35,005 nucleotides of DNA from positions 1-35,005 of the forward strand of contig CANQMT010000027.1 in NCBI GenBank assembly GCA_947625055.1. The letters are read 5' to 3'. Position numbers and translations under genes: made by a program. The notes under the pieces are model-generated. The model ran no database searches and was not told the origin of the DNA. It was given only the letters and a program-made list of their open reading frames with translations. This DNA is from an uncultured Monoglobus sp. (GTDB taxonomy: Bacteria; Bacillota; Clostridia; Monoglobales; Monoglobaceae). Below, in pieces: positions 1 through 9,563 of this stretch (position 1 is the stretch's first letter; the number at the start of each line of letters is the position of its first letter).

Positions 1-101
1 AAAAAGCAAAAACTTCGCAAAAATAGATATTTAAATTAAATTTAAAATAAAATTAGGGATGTCTGCTTGACATTACCATATCATATAAGGAGGCTCAATT
101 A

Positions 102-434
102 ATGAAATCAAATGATATTTTAAAGTTTATGGGGCTGCGGATCGCGGCGAAACGAAAACAGCTCGGATTGACACAGGAGACTCTTGCGGAAAAAATCGAC
201 GTAACGCCTCAAATGATTTCTTACGCCGAAACCGGCAAAAAGGCCATGAGACCCGAAAACATAATAAAAATATGCGAAGCGCTTAATATGAGTGCCGACT
301 ATTTACTGACAGGAAAAGAAGCCGAACATGAGGATACACTGTATAAAAATCTTGCAACTCTGCCGCAGGAACAACTGATATATATTGAGGCAATTATTAA
401 CAACTGTATTGCACTTTGCCGCACAAACCAATAA
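102..434 (+). CDS. XRE-family helix-turn-helix transcriptional regulator
   Basis: Small cytoplasmic DNA-binding protein of 110 residues. A Cro/CI-type helix-turn-helix fills residues about 10-68: the recognition region reads LTQETLAEKIDVTPQMISYAE, followed by the usual ALNMSADYLLTG ending of the domain. The C-terminal 40 residues are a short helical tail with no sensor domain that I recognise. The ATG at 102 is preceded by AAGGAGG at 87-93, which fixes the start. It is the only convincing plus-strand gene in the window and is convergent with recG. Its target is unknown; such small regulators often control themselves or a nearby mobile or stress gene, and the relevant partner probably lies left of the window. 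Confidence 0.85.
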   Translation: MKSNDILKFMGLRIAAKRKQLGLTQETLAEKIDVTPQMISYAETGKKAMRPENIIKICEALNMSADYLLTGKEAEHEDTLYKNLATLPQEQLIYIEAIINNCIALCRTNQ

Positions 435-460
435 AAAACAGCGGGAAACCGCTGTTTTTT
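433..460. terminator. Bidirectional intrinsic terminator between the XRE gene and recG
   Basis: A perfect hairpin, ACAGCGG-GAAA-CCGCTGT, sits at 438-455 and has an A run on its left and a T run on its right, so it has a U tract in both transcription directions. The stop codons of both convergent genes lie at its edges: TAA at 432-434 for the XRE gene and 459-461 for recG. Confidence 0.85.
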
Positions 461-2525
461 AATTTAATATATCGCCGGCTTTGGCGAAGGTTTTTGTTAT
501 GCTGTCAAGAAGGAGCTTGTGCTCGGGGGCGGAGAGGAACGGGTCGCTTTTCAATATTTCGGCGGCCTCGCTTTGGGTCTCTTTTAAGATCTCCATATCG
601 GTGAAAAAGTTGCCTATTTTCATTTCGGGCAGGCCGTGCTGGCGCGTGCCGAAGAACTCGCCCGGGCCGCGGATCTCAAGATCCTTTTCCGAGATCTTAA
701 AGCCGTCGTTTGTCTCGCACATGACCTGCATGCGCTCCTTTGCCACGCCGCTTTTGGTATTGCCGAACATCACGCAGTACGCCTGATCTGCGCCGCGCCC
801 CACGCGGCCGCGAAGCTGATGAAGCTGCGAGAGTCCGAAGCGCTCGGCGTTCTCGATAACCATGATCGTCGCGTTCGGCACATCGACCCCGACCTCGATG
901 ACCGTGGTCGCCACGAGCGCCTCGATCTCGCCCGCTGCGAAGCGGCGCATTACGTCCTCTTTCTCGCTCGTTTTCATTCTGCCGTGGAGCAGGCCGACCG
1001 ATCTGCCGGCGAGCACTCCGCGGCTCAGCTTTTTCACATATTCCGAGGCGGCCTTCGCCTCGACCGCGTCAGAGTCCTCGACCAAGGCGCACACGAAGTA
1101 CGCCTGTCTGCCGCGATTAAGCTCGCGCAGCACGAAATCATAAAGCCTCGGTCTTTGCGCCTCGGTCAACGCGAGGGTCCTGACCGGCTTTCTTCCCGGC
1201 GGGAGCTCGTCAATAATCGAGATATCAAGGTCGCCGTAAATCACAAGCGACAAAGTCCTGGGAATGGGCGTCGCGGTCATTACCAGCGTGTGGACGTTCA
1301 TTCCTTTGGATATGAGCTTGCTGCGCTGGCCGACGCCGAATCGGTGCTGCTCGTCGGTTATCGACAAAACAAGGTTCTTGAAATTCACTTTGTCGGTTAT
1401 AACCGCGTGAGTTCCGACCGTGACCGCCGCCTCGCCACTCTCGATAAGCTCGATATTCGCCGCCCGCTCCTTGGCGCTCTGGCCGCCGCTGAGGAAAGCT
1501 ACCTTAATTCCCCACGGATCAAAGCAGGCCTTTAGGGTCTTATAATGCTGCTCGGCCAATATCTCGGTCGGCGCCATCATGGCAGACTGAAAGCCGCCGC
1601 GTGACACGGCGAACATAGCAGCCGCCGCGACGATCGTCTTTCCCGAGCCCACGTCGCCCTGCACAAGGCGGTTCATCGGCACGCCGCTTTTTAAATCGGC
1701 GGCAATCTCGTTTATCACTTTTTTCTGGGCGCGGGTCAGGTCAAAGCTAAGTCCGCGTGCGAACTCGGCAATGCACTTCACGTCCTCTATCACCGCGGCC
1801 TTCCGCGCCTTTTTGGCACTTTTAACGGTGGACACGCCAAGCTGCAGCTTTAAAAATTCCTCAAAGACCAGACGGCGGCGCGCTTTGTAGAATTCGTCAA
1901 AATCCTCGGGCTCGTGAACGCGCCTTATCGCCTCGTTTATCCCGACAAGATCGTTGCGTACCCTCACGCTCTCGGGCAAAATTTCCGGAATGCTCTCGGT
2001 GAGGCTCTCAAGCGCCCGCTTTACCGCGTCGCGGATTCCGCGCTGGTTAAGCCCCGCCGTGGCCGGATAGATCGGCACAATCATACCCATTTTTTTGGAT
2101 CCGCCGCCCTCGGCCTCGAGCTTTTCGATCACGGGATTTATCATTTCCGCCGCCATATTGCGGTACCCTACCTTCCCGTAGAACATGTATTCCGCCTCCG
2201 GGTCGGAGAGGCTTTTGTCGATATACGACGCGTTGAACCATGTCAGGCGCATTATTCCGGTGCCGTCAGACAGCGTTGTCTGCACAACCCAGCCCCTGCC
2301 GCGTCGGGCGCGGAACTTGCGTGGGGCCGAGGCCAGAAAGCCCTTGACGCACACGGTCTCGCCGTCGATCAGGTCGGATATGTTTCGGGTGTTGGTGCGG
2401 TCTTCAAAGCCGCGCGGGAGGTGATAGAGCAGATCGCCCAACGTGAAAATGCCGAGTTTATGAAATAACTCGGCTCGTTTTTCACCTATTCCTTTTAAGT
2501 ATTGAATATTGTCGTTCAGTTTCAT
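459..2525 (-). CDS. recG: ATP-dependent DNA helicase RecG
   Basis: RecG remodels stalled replication forks and branch-migrates Holliday junctions. At 688 residues it has the full family length. The N-terminal wedge/OB region starts with the typical YLKGIGEKRAELFHKLGI and LLYHLPRGFEDR. Helicase motifs follow in order: Walker A GDVGSGKT at 290-297, DEQHRFG at 391-397, ATPIPRT at about 418-424, LLHGRMK at about 512, and motif VI QLRGRVGRG at 570-578. The TRG-like region GPGEFFGTRQHG is near the C-terminus. The ribosome binding site is weak. It follows the FakA-like gene by 37 bases, the same order as B. subtilis yloU-yloV-recG apart from missing sdaA genes. Confidence 0.97.
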   Translation of the reverse strand: MKLNDNIQYLKGIGEKRAELFHKLGIFTLGDLLYHLPRGFEDRTNTRNISDLIDGETVCVKGFLASAPRKFRARRGRGWVVQTTLSDGTGIMRLTWFNASYIDKSLSDPEAEYMFYGKVGYRNMAAEMINPVIEKLEAEGGGSKKMGMIVPIYPATAGLNQRGIRDAVKRALESLTESIPEILPESVRVRNDLVGINEAIRRVHEPEDFDEFYKARRRLVFEEFLKLQLGVSTVKSAKKARKAAVIEDVKCIAEFARGLSFDLTRAQKKVINEIAADLKSGVPMNRLVQGDVGSGKTIVAAAAMFAVSRGGFQSAMMAPTEILAEQHYKTLKACFDPWGIKVAFLSGGQSAKERAANIELIESGEAAVTVGTHAVITDKVNFKNLVLSITDEQHRFGVGQRSKLISKGMNVHTLVMTATPIPRTLSLVIYGDLDISIIDELPPGRKPVRTLALTEAQRPRLYDFVLRELNRGRQAYFVCALVEDSDAVEAKAASEYVKKLSRGVLAGRSVGLLHGRMKTSEKEDVMRRFAAGEIEALVATTVIEVGVDVPNATIMVIENAERFGLSQLHQLRGRVGRGADQAYCVMFGNTKSGVAKERMQVMCETNDGFKISEKDLEIRGPGEFFGTRQHGLPEMKIGNFFTDMEILKETQSEAAEILKSDPFLSAPEHKLLLDSITKTFAKAGDILN

Positions 2526-2562
2526 AAACAGTTTGTCCGTCCGCGTCCGCGCGCTTAAAATT

Positions 2563-4203
2563 TTACTCGGCGGATATTATGTAGAAGTAGACGCTCTGGC
2601 CGCCGTAATTAAGGTTCACATCAAGATCGGGGTATTTTTTCTCAAGCGCCGCCGCGAGACGTTCCGCCTCGTCCTTATCGGCGTCAAGGCCGTAATACAC
2701 CGAGATCACTCCGCAGTCATCGTCAACAAGCTCGGCGGCGGTGCTTTCAAAAACGTCGCTCATATCCGAGCCGCACACCTTTACCTTGCCCTCGATAACG
2801 CCCATAATGTCGCCCTCGGAAATGTCAAGACCGTCGGCCTCGGAATCGCGGGCCGCGTAGGTTATCTGGCCGCACTTGACCATTTCGGCGGTCTCGGTCA
2901 TGATCACTTCATTTTCCTCGGGAGAGCTTCCATCGTCAAATGACGCGAGCGCGGTTATTCCCTGTGGAATGTTGCGCGTGGGAATGACGATAACATGCTT
3001 GTCCGTCAGTCCGTCCACCTGCTCCGCGGCCATTATTATGTTCTTGTTGTTGGGCAGAATGAATATGTTCTCCGCGTTGATCGTCTCGGCCGCGTCAAGC
3101 AGCTCCTGGGTGCTTGGGTTCATTGTCTGGCCGCCCTGCACAATAACATCGCAGTTTAAGCTCTCGAACAGCTCGTTCATGCCGCTTCCGCTGCAGACCG
3201 CCACAAAGCCGTATTTCTTCGGGGGCTCAGCCGCGGGTTTTGCGGCGCCGCCGATTATCTCGTTATGCTGATATTTCATGTTGTCGATCTTGAGGTTGGT
3301 AAGCTCGCCGAGCTTTAGTGCCTGCTCGATCACAAAGCCCGGATGATTGGTGTGAATGTGCACCTTCACGACCTCGTCGTCATCTATCACAAGCATGCAG
3401 TCGCCCTTGGGCTTGATCGAGGCTTTGAACTGTGTCACGCTGCGCGCCGCGCTCTTGTTGATAATGAACTCGGTGCAGTAGCTGTATTTTATATTAGCGG
3501 TGTCAATATCCTCGACCTCGGCGCCTTTCGCCGTCTCGGCCTTTTTGCTCTCGTCAAGAGCTATCGCCTCGCCTGTTTCAAGCGCAGTCACCGCGCCGCT
3601 GAGCAGAACTATAACTCCGCAGCCGCCCGCGTCAACGACTCCCGCCTGTTTGAGCACGGGCAAAATTTCAGGAGTATGGTCAAGGCTCTTTTCGCCGGCG
3701 CTCAATACGGCTTTTAAAAACTCTCTCACGTCATCATATTCGGGGAAATGCTGCTCGGCAAACTCCGCCATCTCGCGGATCACGGTCAGGATCGTGCCCT
3801 CGGTCGGCTTCATGACCGCCCGATAGGCGGTGTCTCTGGCGGAACACGCCATGCGCTTTACCGTCGAAACGTCTATGCTGTCATTACCGCCAAGGCCCAC
3901 CTTTATTCCTCTTAAAATCTGCGACAGTATAACGCCCGAGTTGCCGCGCGCGTTTCTGAGCGCGGTCCGCGCCAAGGTCTCAAGAATATCCGCTTCGGAC
4001 GCGTCATCGTCAAGTCCGACAACGCTTTCCGCGGCCGCGCTGAAGGTCAGGCTCATGTTTGTTCCCGTGTCGCCGTCCGGCACAGGAAACACGTTCATGT
4101 CATTGACTTCGCCCGCGCGGGTCAAAATATTGTTAGAGGCGGACCGGATCATAAGCTTTAAATCATTGCCGCTTATTGTTTTTATTACGCTGTTATTATC
4201 CAT
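2563..4203 (-). CDS. fakA: DAK2-domain protein, FakA/YloV-like fatty acid kinase subunit
   Basis: Protein of 546 residues. The N-terminal DAK2 (DhaL-like) nucleotide-binding domain carries the metal-binding motif FPVPDGDTGTNMS at 39-51 (D43, D45) and a helical nucleotide cap with RNARGNSG. A middle domain with HIHTNHPG and a C-terminal DegV/EDD-like domain (PTRNIPQG) complete the FakA architecture. In the known system FakA phosphorylates fatty acids held by a separate FakB carrier (DegV family); no FakB gene is visible here. The gene follows asp23 by 20 bases with a good GGAG site, the conserved pairing in Firmicutes. FakA is the most likely role, but a different kinase substrate cannot be excluded. 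Confidence 0.87.
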   Translation of the reverse strand: MDNNSVIKTISGNDLKLMIRSASNNILTRAGEVNDMNVFPVPDGDTGTNMSLTFSAAAESVVGLDDDASEADILETLARTALRNARGNSGVILSQILRGIKVGLGGNDSIDVSTVKRMACSARDTAYRAVMKPTEGTILTVIREMAEFAEQHFPEYDDVREFLKAVLSAGEKSLDHTPEILPVLKQAGVVDAGGCGVIVLLSGAVTALETGEAIALDESKKAETAKGAEVEDIDTANIKYSYCTEFIINKSAARSVTQFKASIKPKGDCMLVIDDDEVVKVHIHTNHPGFVIEQALKLGELTNLKIDNMKYQHNEIIGGAAKPAAEPPKKYGFVAVCSGSGMNELFESLNCDVIVQGGQTMNPSTQELLDAAETINAENIFILPNNKNIIMAAEQVDGLTDKHVIVIPTRNIPQGITALASFDDGSSPEENEVIMTETAEMVKCGQITYAARDSEADGLDISEGDIMGVIEGKVKVCGSDMSDVFESTAAELVDDDCGVISVYYGLDADKDEAERLAAALEKKYPDLDVNLNYGGQSVYFYIISAE

Positions 4204-4223
4204 AGTTCTCTCCTTATGCGGTA

Positions 4224-4577
4224 CTATTCGACCCGGATTCCCTCAATGTTAACGTCTACCGCCGTCACATTGATGCCGGTCATCTGTTCCACCTGATATT
4301 TCACGTTGTTTCTGATAAGCTCGCCTATCGTGCCTATGTTTGTGCCGTATTCCGCGATAATATACAGCGAGATCTCAATTCCCTTCCCGGCGACTCTTAT
4401 CTTAACGCCCTTATCCATCTGCTCCCGTTTGAGCATACGCGCAATGCCGTCTTTGCTGTTTCTGACCGCCATGCCGACAACACCGTAGCAGCTTGTGGCG
4501 GCGTAACCCGCGATTTTCGCGATAACGTTGTTCGCGATCCTCACGCTTCCCTTTGAACTGTCAAATTTTCCGCTCAT
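4224..4577 (-). CDS. Asp23/Gls24 family envelope stress protein (YloU-like)
   Basis: A 117-residue Asp23-domain protein. The diagnostic pattern is visible from about residue 13: an IANNVIAKIAGYAATSCYGVVG start, a beta-rich middle ending EISLYIIAEYG, and the closing TGINVTAVDVNIEGIR. S. aureus Asp23 is attached to the membrane and affects envelope stress; the exact biochemical role of YloU is unsettled. There is no membrane segment in this copy. The start is supported by GGAGG nine bases upstream. It lies directly upstream of the FakA-like gene in the usual Firmicutes order. A second, more divergent Asp23-like domain occurs at 16918-17787. Confidence 0.92.
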   Translation of the reverse strand: MSGKFDSSKGSVRIANNVIAKIAGYAATSCYGVVGMAVRNSKDGIARMLKREQMDKGVKIRVAGKGIEISLYIIAEYGTNIGTIGELIRNNVKYQVEQMTGINVTAVDVNIEGIRVE

Positions 4578-4597
4578 CTTTCTACCTCCGTAATATT

Positions 4598-6655
4598 TTA
4601 ATCCGTAATATTTTGATCTGTAATTTCAATCAAGTTGATCCCGCCGATTTTTTCGGCGTTCACGGTCTCCCGTCCGTGACATGTAAAGAGAAGCATCTGT
4701 CTGCCCTCCCCGCAGCGCTCCTTGAGCAGGCGCACCGCGTTTTCCGCGCGCTCGTCGTCAAAGCTTGTCAGAGCGTCGTCCAAAAATACTATCGTGTCCT
4801 CGGGACCGCGTATAAGCTCGGCTATGGCGAGCCTCAACGCCAGATACATCTGGCTGTATGTACCCGAGCTGAAAAGTTCCGCGCGCTTCGGATCGGCAGC
4901 AGCGGCGTCTTTAAGCTTAACCGAAAAATCCGCCGCCACGCGCATGTCGCCGTGTTTCCCGCGTGTCAGCTCTGAAAGGATCTCTCCCGCTCGTTTGTTC
5001 AGAAGCGGCGTATAATCCGAGCGGACGCGTATCTCAGCATCATTCAGCCCTTCAAGCGCCAGCTTCAGAGCGTCAAGCTCATCCCGATTTTCGGAAAGCT
5101 TTTCATCTACCAGTTTTATATTATTCTCAATGTCGCTTATGGGGACCGTGTCTCTTGGCCGATCCGCCCTGAGTTCCGCCCGTCTCTCGACCGCGGCGCT
5201 CCGCCTTTGTTCCGCGGCCTCGACCTCGGCTTCAAGATCCATGCCCTCGGGCGGCTCCTGGTTTACTATATGCTCCCGCGCCTCGTCAGCCTCTTTTTTT
5301 ATCTCGGAATAATCCTCGCCGCCAAGCATATTTTCATACGCCTCTTTCGCAGCGGCGATCTTAGCCTCGGTTTCGCGGTACGTCTCGTATTTTTTGTCAA
5401 AATCCCTCAAAGTGTCGCATCCAAGCTCATTAAGAGCGGCGCTGAGCTCAGTCTCGAGACCCGCGACATATTCGCGGGTATCGCCTATCTTTTTGTCGGT
5501 TTCGCCGAGCAGCGCAAGCAACTTTCCATGTTTGCGCCACATTATCAAAAAGGGCACCGGCGCGCAAATTATCAGAATTCCGCCCGAAAGCAGATCCGCA
5601 GTTTTAAACACCGTTCCTAAGACCGCGCAGCAAACTCCGATCACCGCCAAAACGATCCCGATAATTAAACACAGTCTTTTTCGCTTGGCAAGCTTTTCGG
5701 CCTGCCGCTCATATCCCGACCTCTCATCGCTCAGGCGGTACGAGCCCGCCTCGGTCCTGTCTATCTCATCCGAAAGCCCGTGCAGGCGTTCGGCGGTGCC
5801 GTCCTTTAATTTATGCTTAAACAACTGAAACATTCGGCTGTTGCCAAGCTGCATCTCCCGCGCCAGACAGGCGTCAAGCCGTCTGAGCCGCTCGGTTTTT
5901 TCCTTCGCGCGCTCCGACGCCATAAGAGCGCGGAGTTTCTTTTTCTCGCTCTCGGCAGCCTCTGTTTCCCTTTCAAGCTCCTCCGTTTCGCGGCGAACGG
6001 CCGCAAGCTCATCACGCAGCTTTTTCTGCCTTTCGAGCTCGGCGAGCAGCGCGGTCTTTTCCGCCTCGAGCCTGTCTATCTCTCCGGGCGCGCTTCTGCG
6101 GTCTTTCGCTTTTAACGACGCGATCTGTCTTTTGAGCGACGCTTCGGCAGCCGCCGCTGAGACATTCTGAGCGCCGCTTGTCAATATATTCATCAGCCGC
6201 CCGGCGATCTCGTCGCTGCCGCTTATCGCCGCGCCGTCCTGCGCGATCCAGACAGTGCGCTCGAACAGATTCTCGCTCATGCCCAACAATTTTTCGCCGA
6301 CGCTGCCCGGGCCGCTTAATATCTCCTCGCCGTCCGCCGCCCGTATGACCTTTGTTATATCGTCCGCGGGGCGGGCGCCGAATTCGCGGTATATTTCAAC
6401 CTCGATCCCGTCTCTGACAAGCTCCATCTTCCCTATCGCGCGGGTCTCGCCCCACGGAATAATACGCTCTCTTGGCCGCGGCCCCTTGCCGCGGGAGGTT
6501 GATACGCCGTACAGCATTGATTTTATAAAAAGCTGGATCGTGGACTTTCCCGCCTCGTTCGGGCCGTGGATCACGTTGAGCCCGTCAGCGGGTGTGATCA
6601 CCGTATTTTTAAATTTCCCGAAGCTTATCAGCTCCAATTTTGTTATTTTTATCAT
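4598..6655 (-). CDS. SMC/Rad50-like AAA ATPase with central membrane segments (YhaN-like)
   Basis: Protein of 685 residues with an ABC-type ATPase split between its ends. Walker A GPNEAGKST is at 31-39; a signature-like TYSQMYLALRLAIAELI and Walker B IVFLDDALTSFD lie at about 600-640. Between them are long Glu/Lys/Arg-rich coiled coils (about 175-325 and 380-540) and two hydrophobic stretches at about 328-350 and 355-373 that look like a membrane hairpin where Rad50 has its zinc hook. It overlaps the upstream phosphoesterase by four bases (ATGA), so the two form an SbcCD/YhaNO-type pair, probably acting on DNA ends near the membrane. The precise substrate is unknown. Confidence 0.88.
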   Translation of the reverse strand: MIKITKLELISFGKFKNTVITPADGLNVIHGPNEAGKSTIQLFIKSMLYGVSTSRGKGPRPRERIIPWGETRAIGKMELVRDGIEVEIYREFGARPADDITKVIRAADGEEILSGPGSVGEKLLGMSENLFERTVWIAQDGAAISGSDEIAGRLMNILTSGAQNVSAAAAEASLKRQIASLKAKDRRSAPGEIDRLEAEKTALLAELERQKKLRDELAAVRRETEELERETEAAESEKKKLRALMASERAKEKTERLRRLDACLAREMQLGNSRMFQLFKHKLKDGTAERLHGLSDEIDRTEAGSYRLSDERSGYERQAEKLAKRKRLCLIIGIVLAVIGVCCAVLGTVFKTADLLSGGILIICAPVPFLIMWRKHGKLLALLGETDKKIGDTREYVAGLETELSAALNELGCDTLRDFDKKYETYRETEAKIAAAKEAYENMLGGEDYSEIKKEADEAREHIVNQEPPEGMDLEAEVEAAEQRRSAAVERRAELRADRPRDTVPISDIENNIKLVDEKLSENRDELDALKLALEGLNDAEIRVRSDYTPLLNKRAGEILSELTRGKHGDMRVAADFSVKLKDAAAADPKRAELFSSGTYSQMYLALRLAIAELIRGPEDTIVFLDDALTSFDDERAENAVRLLKERCGEGRQMLLFTCHGRETVNAEKIGGINLIEITDQNITD

Positions 6656-7758
6656 GCGCCTTTTTCGCTCTCCATTGCCTCGACTCCGAGCCGCAGGGCT
6701 CTTTCGGCTATTTTCCTCTCGCGGCTGCCCACGGGGAAAGCCAGCGCCTTTTTTCTCATCGCTTTTATGTAAACCGCTCTAAGACTGCCGTCGTTTTCAT
6801 CGGCGGTCAGGTCAAGCTCGGGCACTGTCTCGTCTCTGACTTCAACGCTGAAGCACAAGCCGCGCAGTCTATCTTTTATCAGAGCGGCGTCGGGTCTGAA
6901 CCCGCTTTTTGTCCTGCCTTTCAGGATTATTCTGACAATGCCGCCCGCGCCGCCGCTCATAACGCGGCTTGAGGCAAGACTGATCAGGCTCTCGTTGTCC
7001 GAAACGGGCCCGTCCTGCGACAATTCGTATACGCGGCAGCCCCTTTTCGCCGCGGGAACATGCTCAAGGCTTGCCTTGCCGCGGCTTACGCCGCCGATTA
7101 TATATCCGCCGCCCTCGCCCTCGTCAAATCCTCTCGGCTCGGGAATCCCGGGATAGGCCCACAAGGCGCCGCCGATTCCTTCATTTATTCCGTCGTGGCG
7201 GTGGATATGTCCGAGAGCCGCGTAATCAAATCCGTTAAAATCCGCCGCGGTAAGCGGATTGTATCTCTCGCTGCCCGGCGCTCCGCTTATGTCGCCGTGA
7301 AGCAGCAGAATATTTGTGTATTCTTCATGCTTTTCAAATTCGGACGGGCCGATCTTCGGTGCTGAATTACGCGCCCCGAAACCCGCGCCGCATATCCTCA
7401 GCCGACATTCGTCAATATCGAATACCCCGCCTGTCGGAGGAAAAACGCGCACATTCTCGCCGAGATCAAGCCTCTCGTACACCGGGTACGGGTCATGGTT
7501 GCCGGGGCTTATAAAAACGGGAATTCCGCCCAGCGACTCGAATTCGCGCGCAAGCACGCTCAGCGTCTCGCGGCTGACGTTTTCGCCGTCAAACAGATCG
7601 CCCGCGATCAACACGACATCGACGTCCCCTGCCGCGCTCATTATCCGCGAAAACGTCTCAAGCTGTTCGCTCCTGCGGACAGCCGCCTCGCTCACCGTAA
7701 AGTTCGACGTCAATGGCGCGTCGAGATGCAGATCGGCTATGTGCAGAATTCTCGCCAT
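6652..7758 (-). CDS. Calcineurin-like metallophosphoesterase, SbcD/YhaO family
   Basis: Putative DNA exonuclease subunit of 368 residues. The five metallophosphoesterase motifs are present: HIADLHLD at the N-terminus, IAGDLFDG, SPGNHDPY, LLLHGDIS and ALGHIHRHD. The C-terminal 100 residues are a capping region without catalytic motifs, as in YhaO. An ATG four codons upstream lies inside the sequence GGAGGAG; I chose the ATG at 7758 because that motif then serves as its Shine-Dalgarno site. The partner ATPase overlaps its stop codon, which indicates coupled translation and a heteromeric nuclease. Confidence 0.9.
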   Translation of the reverse strand: MARILHIADLHLDAPLTSNFTVSEAAVRRSEQLETFSRIMSAAGDVDVVLIAGDLFDGENVSRETLSVLAREFESLGGIPVFISPGNHDPYPVYERLDLGENVRVFPPTGGVFDIDECRLRICGAGFGARNSAPKIGPSEFEKHEEYTNILLLHGDISGAPGSERYNPLTAADFNGFDYAALGHIHRHDGINEGIGGALWAYPGIPEPRGFDEGEGGGYIIGGVSRGKASLEHVPAAKRGCRVYELSQDGPVSDNESLISLASSRVMSGGAGGIVRIILKGRTKSGFRPDAALIKDRLRGLCFSVEVRDETVPELDLTADENDGSLRAVYIKAMRKKALAFPVGSRERKIAERALRLGVEAMESEKGA

Positions 7759-7830
7759 TTTCTCCTCCATAAAACAAGACCGCAGAAAACAAAGAGCCGT
7801 CTCCCTGCAAACCGCGGTCGCTTAATTCAA

Positions 7831-8568
7831 CTAATCCTCATCGGGCATATCCCAGTTGTGATACACGTTCTGAACGTCGTCGTTTTCCTCAAGCATGTCA
7901 ATCAGCTTCTCCATTTTCGCAATGTCCTCGGGATCCGTAAGCTCGGTTGTTGTCTGAGGTATGTAATTCACCTCGGCCTGCGCAAAGGCGTAGCCTTTGG
8001 CCTCAAGCGCGTCGCGGGTCGAGCCCAGCGCCTCCGGAGCCGTGAGGATCTCATAACATTCTTCCTCAACGTTGAAGTCCTCCGCTCCCGCGTCAAGCGC
8101 GTCCATCATCAGCTCGTCCTCATCAATGTTGTCAGCCTTTTCTATCACGATCAGGCCCTTGTGGTCGAACATAAAGCTCACGCAGCCGTTCTGACCCAGG
8201 TTTCCGCCGTTTTTGTCAAAATAATGACGCAGATCGGCCGCGGTTCTGTTTTTGTTGTCGCTCAGCGTCTCGACCATTACCGCGATACCGCTTGGGCCGT
8301 AGCCCTCGTATATCATATTCATGTAATTGTCGCCGCTGCCCTCGCCCGCGGCTTTTTTGATGCTCCTCTGAATGGTGTCATTGGGCATATTGTTGGCCTT
8401 TGCCTTGGCCACAACGTCGCGCAGTCTGGAATTCGTCGCCGGATCGGGTCCGCCTTCCTTGACCGCCACCATAAGCTCACGGCCTATCTTGGTGAATATC
8501 TTTCCTCTTTTGGCGTCGATCGCGCCCTTCTTTCTTTTGATCGTTGCCCATTTTGAATGTCCCGACAT
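7831..8568 (-). CDS. YebC/PmpR family protein
   Basis: A 245-residue YebC-family protein with the typical opening [25 protein letters not shown] and the conserved block [21 protein letters not shown]. Family members are described either as DNA-binding regulators or, more recently, as translation factors that help ribosomes through difficult sequences such as polyproline; the sequence does not decide between these. The acidic C-terminus ([20 protein letters not shown]) is normal for the family. A strong AGGAGG site precedes the ATG. A weak imperfect hairpin in the 72-base gap after the gene may partly separate it from the phosphoesterase gene. Confidence 0.95.
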   Translation of the reverse strand: MSGHSKWATIKRKKGAIDAKRGKIFTKIGRELMVAVKEGGPDPATNSRLRDVVAKAKANNMPNDTIQRSIKKAAGEGSGDNYMNMIYEGYGPSGIAVMVETLSDNKNRTAADLRHYFDKNGGNLGQNGCVSFMFDHKGLIVIEKADNIDEDELMMDALDAGAEDFNVEEECYEILTAPEALGSTRDALEAKGYAFAQAEVNYIPQTTTELTDPEDIAKMEKLIDMLEENDDVQNVYHNWDMPDED

Positions 8569-8589
8569 GTATTACTTCCTCCTGTTTCT

Positions 8590-9534
8590 TTAGTTCTTTT
8601 TTGTTTTGTCCGCCTCGCTGTCGGTCAGCAGCTCTTTAAGCGACACCGCGAGACCCGCTATGCCCTGGATCTCCGAGGGCAGGATTATCTTGGTCGCCCT
8701 GCCGTCCGCGGCTTTCGCGAATGCCTCAAGGCTCTTTATGGTCAGAACCTGCTTTGACGGATCCGACTCGTTGAGCATTCTGATGCCGTCCGCTGTCGCC
8801 TGCTGAACGTTGCGTATCGCCTCCGCCTCGCCTTCCGCGATGCGGATCGCCGCCTCCTTGTCAGCCTCTGCGCGGAGGATCTGAGACGCCTTTTCGGCTT
8901 CGGCCTCAAGGATCCTCGACTCCTTCTCGCCCTCTGCAACAAGTATGGCCGACTTTTTCTCGCCCTCGGCTCGAAGAATCGCCTCGCGGCGCTCGCGCTC
9001 CGCCTTCATCTGCTTCTCCATAGCCTCGCGTATGCCCGCGGGCGGAATTATATTCTTAAGCTCGACGCGGTTAACCTTTATTCCCCAAGGGTCGGTCGCC
9101 TCGTCAAGAATAGAACGCATTTTTGTATTTATTATATCACGGGATGTCAAGCTTTCGTCAAGCTCCATATCGCCGATGATATTTCGAAGCGTCGTGGCCG
9201 TCAGGTTTTCTATGGCTGCCATAGGAAGCTCGACACCGTAGGTATAGAGCTTAGGGTCGGTGATCTGATAGTAAACCACCGTGTCTATCTGCATGGTCAC
9301 GTTGTCCTTGGTGATCACCGGCTGAGGCGGGAAGTCAACGACCTGCTCCTTTAAGGTCACGCGGTTGGCGATCCTTTCAATGAGCGGTATCTTTATATGA
9401 AGACCGGTGCCCCATGTGGCGCTGTAAGCGCCCAGACGCTCTATAACATAAGCCTTCGCCTGGGGAACGATCTTTATGTTCGCCGCCACAAGCAGGACCG
9501 CGAGAGCGATAAGGACTATTAAAAATATTCCCAT
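8590..9534 (-). CDS. SPFH/band-7 domain membrane protein (QmcA-like)
   Basis: Protein of 314 residues with an N-terminal membrane anchor (about residues 2-19), an SPFH domain (VIERLGAYSATWGTGLHIKIP onwards, about 30-180), and a long Ala/Glu coiled coil. The coiled coil contains four tandem copies of an ILxAEGEKxSxI-like unit at about 190-240, the usual oligomerisation arm of prohibitin/stomatin relatives. These proteins assemble into membrane scaffolds and often associate with NfeD proteases or NfeD-like partners. An NfeD gene lies 29 bases upstream, matching that known pairing. The start has AGAAGGAT at good spacing. Confidence 0.93.
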   Translation of the reverse strand: MGIFLIVLIALAVLLVAANIKIVPQAKAYVIERLGAYSATWGTGLHIKIPLIERIANRVTLKEQVVDFPPQPVITKDNVTMQIDTVVYYQITDPKLYTYGVELPMAAIENLTATTLRNIIGDMELDESLTSRDIINTKMRSILDEATDPWGIKVNRVELKNIIPPAGIREAMEKQMKAERERREAILRAEGEKKSAILVAEGEKESRILEAEAEKASQILRAEADKEAAIRIAEGEAEAIRNVQQATADGIRMLNESDPSKQVLTIKSLEAFAKAADGRATKIILPSEIQGIAGLAVSLKELLTDSEADKTKKN

Positions 9535-9563
9535 ATTTATCCTTCTTTCAAAATATAATAAAG

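Noticed and set aside
416..604. Small plus-strand frame overlapping the XRE gene end
   Set aside because: It runs through the bidirectional terminator and into recG, so it is very unlikely to be translated.
636..1535. Plus-strand open frame of 299 codons
   Set aside because: It is the antisense image of recG; its composition (Arg/His/Leu-rich) reflects codon bias of the real gene, and there is no family pattern.
7495..8556. Plus-strand open frame of 353 codons
   Set aside because: It lies wholly opposite the well-conserved phosphoesterase 5' end and yebC; translation shows no domain.
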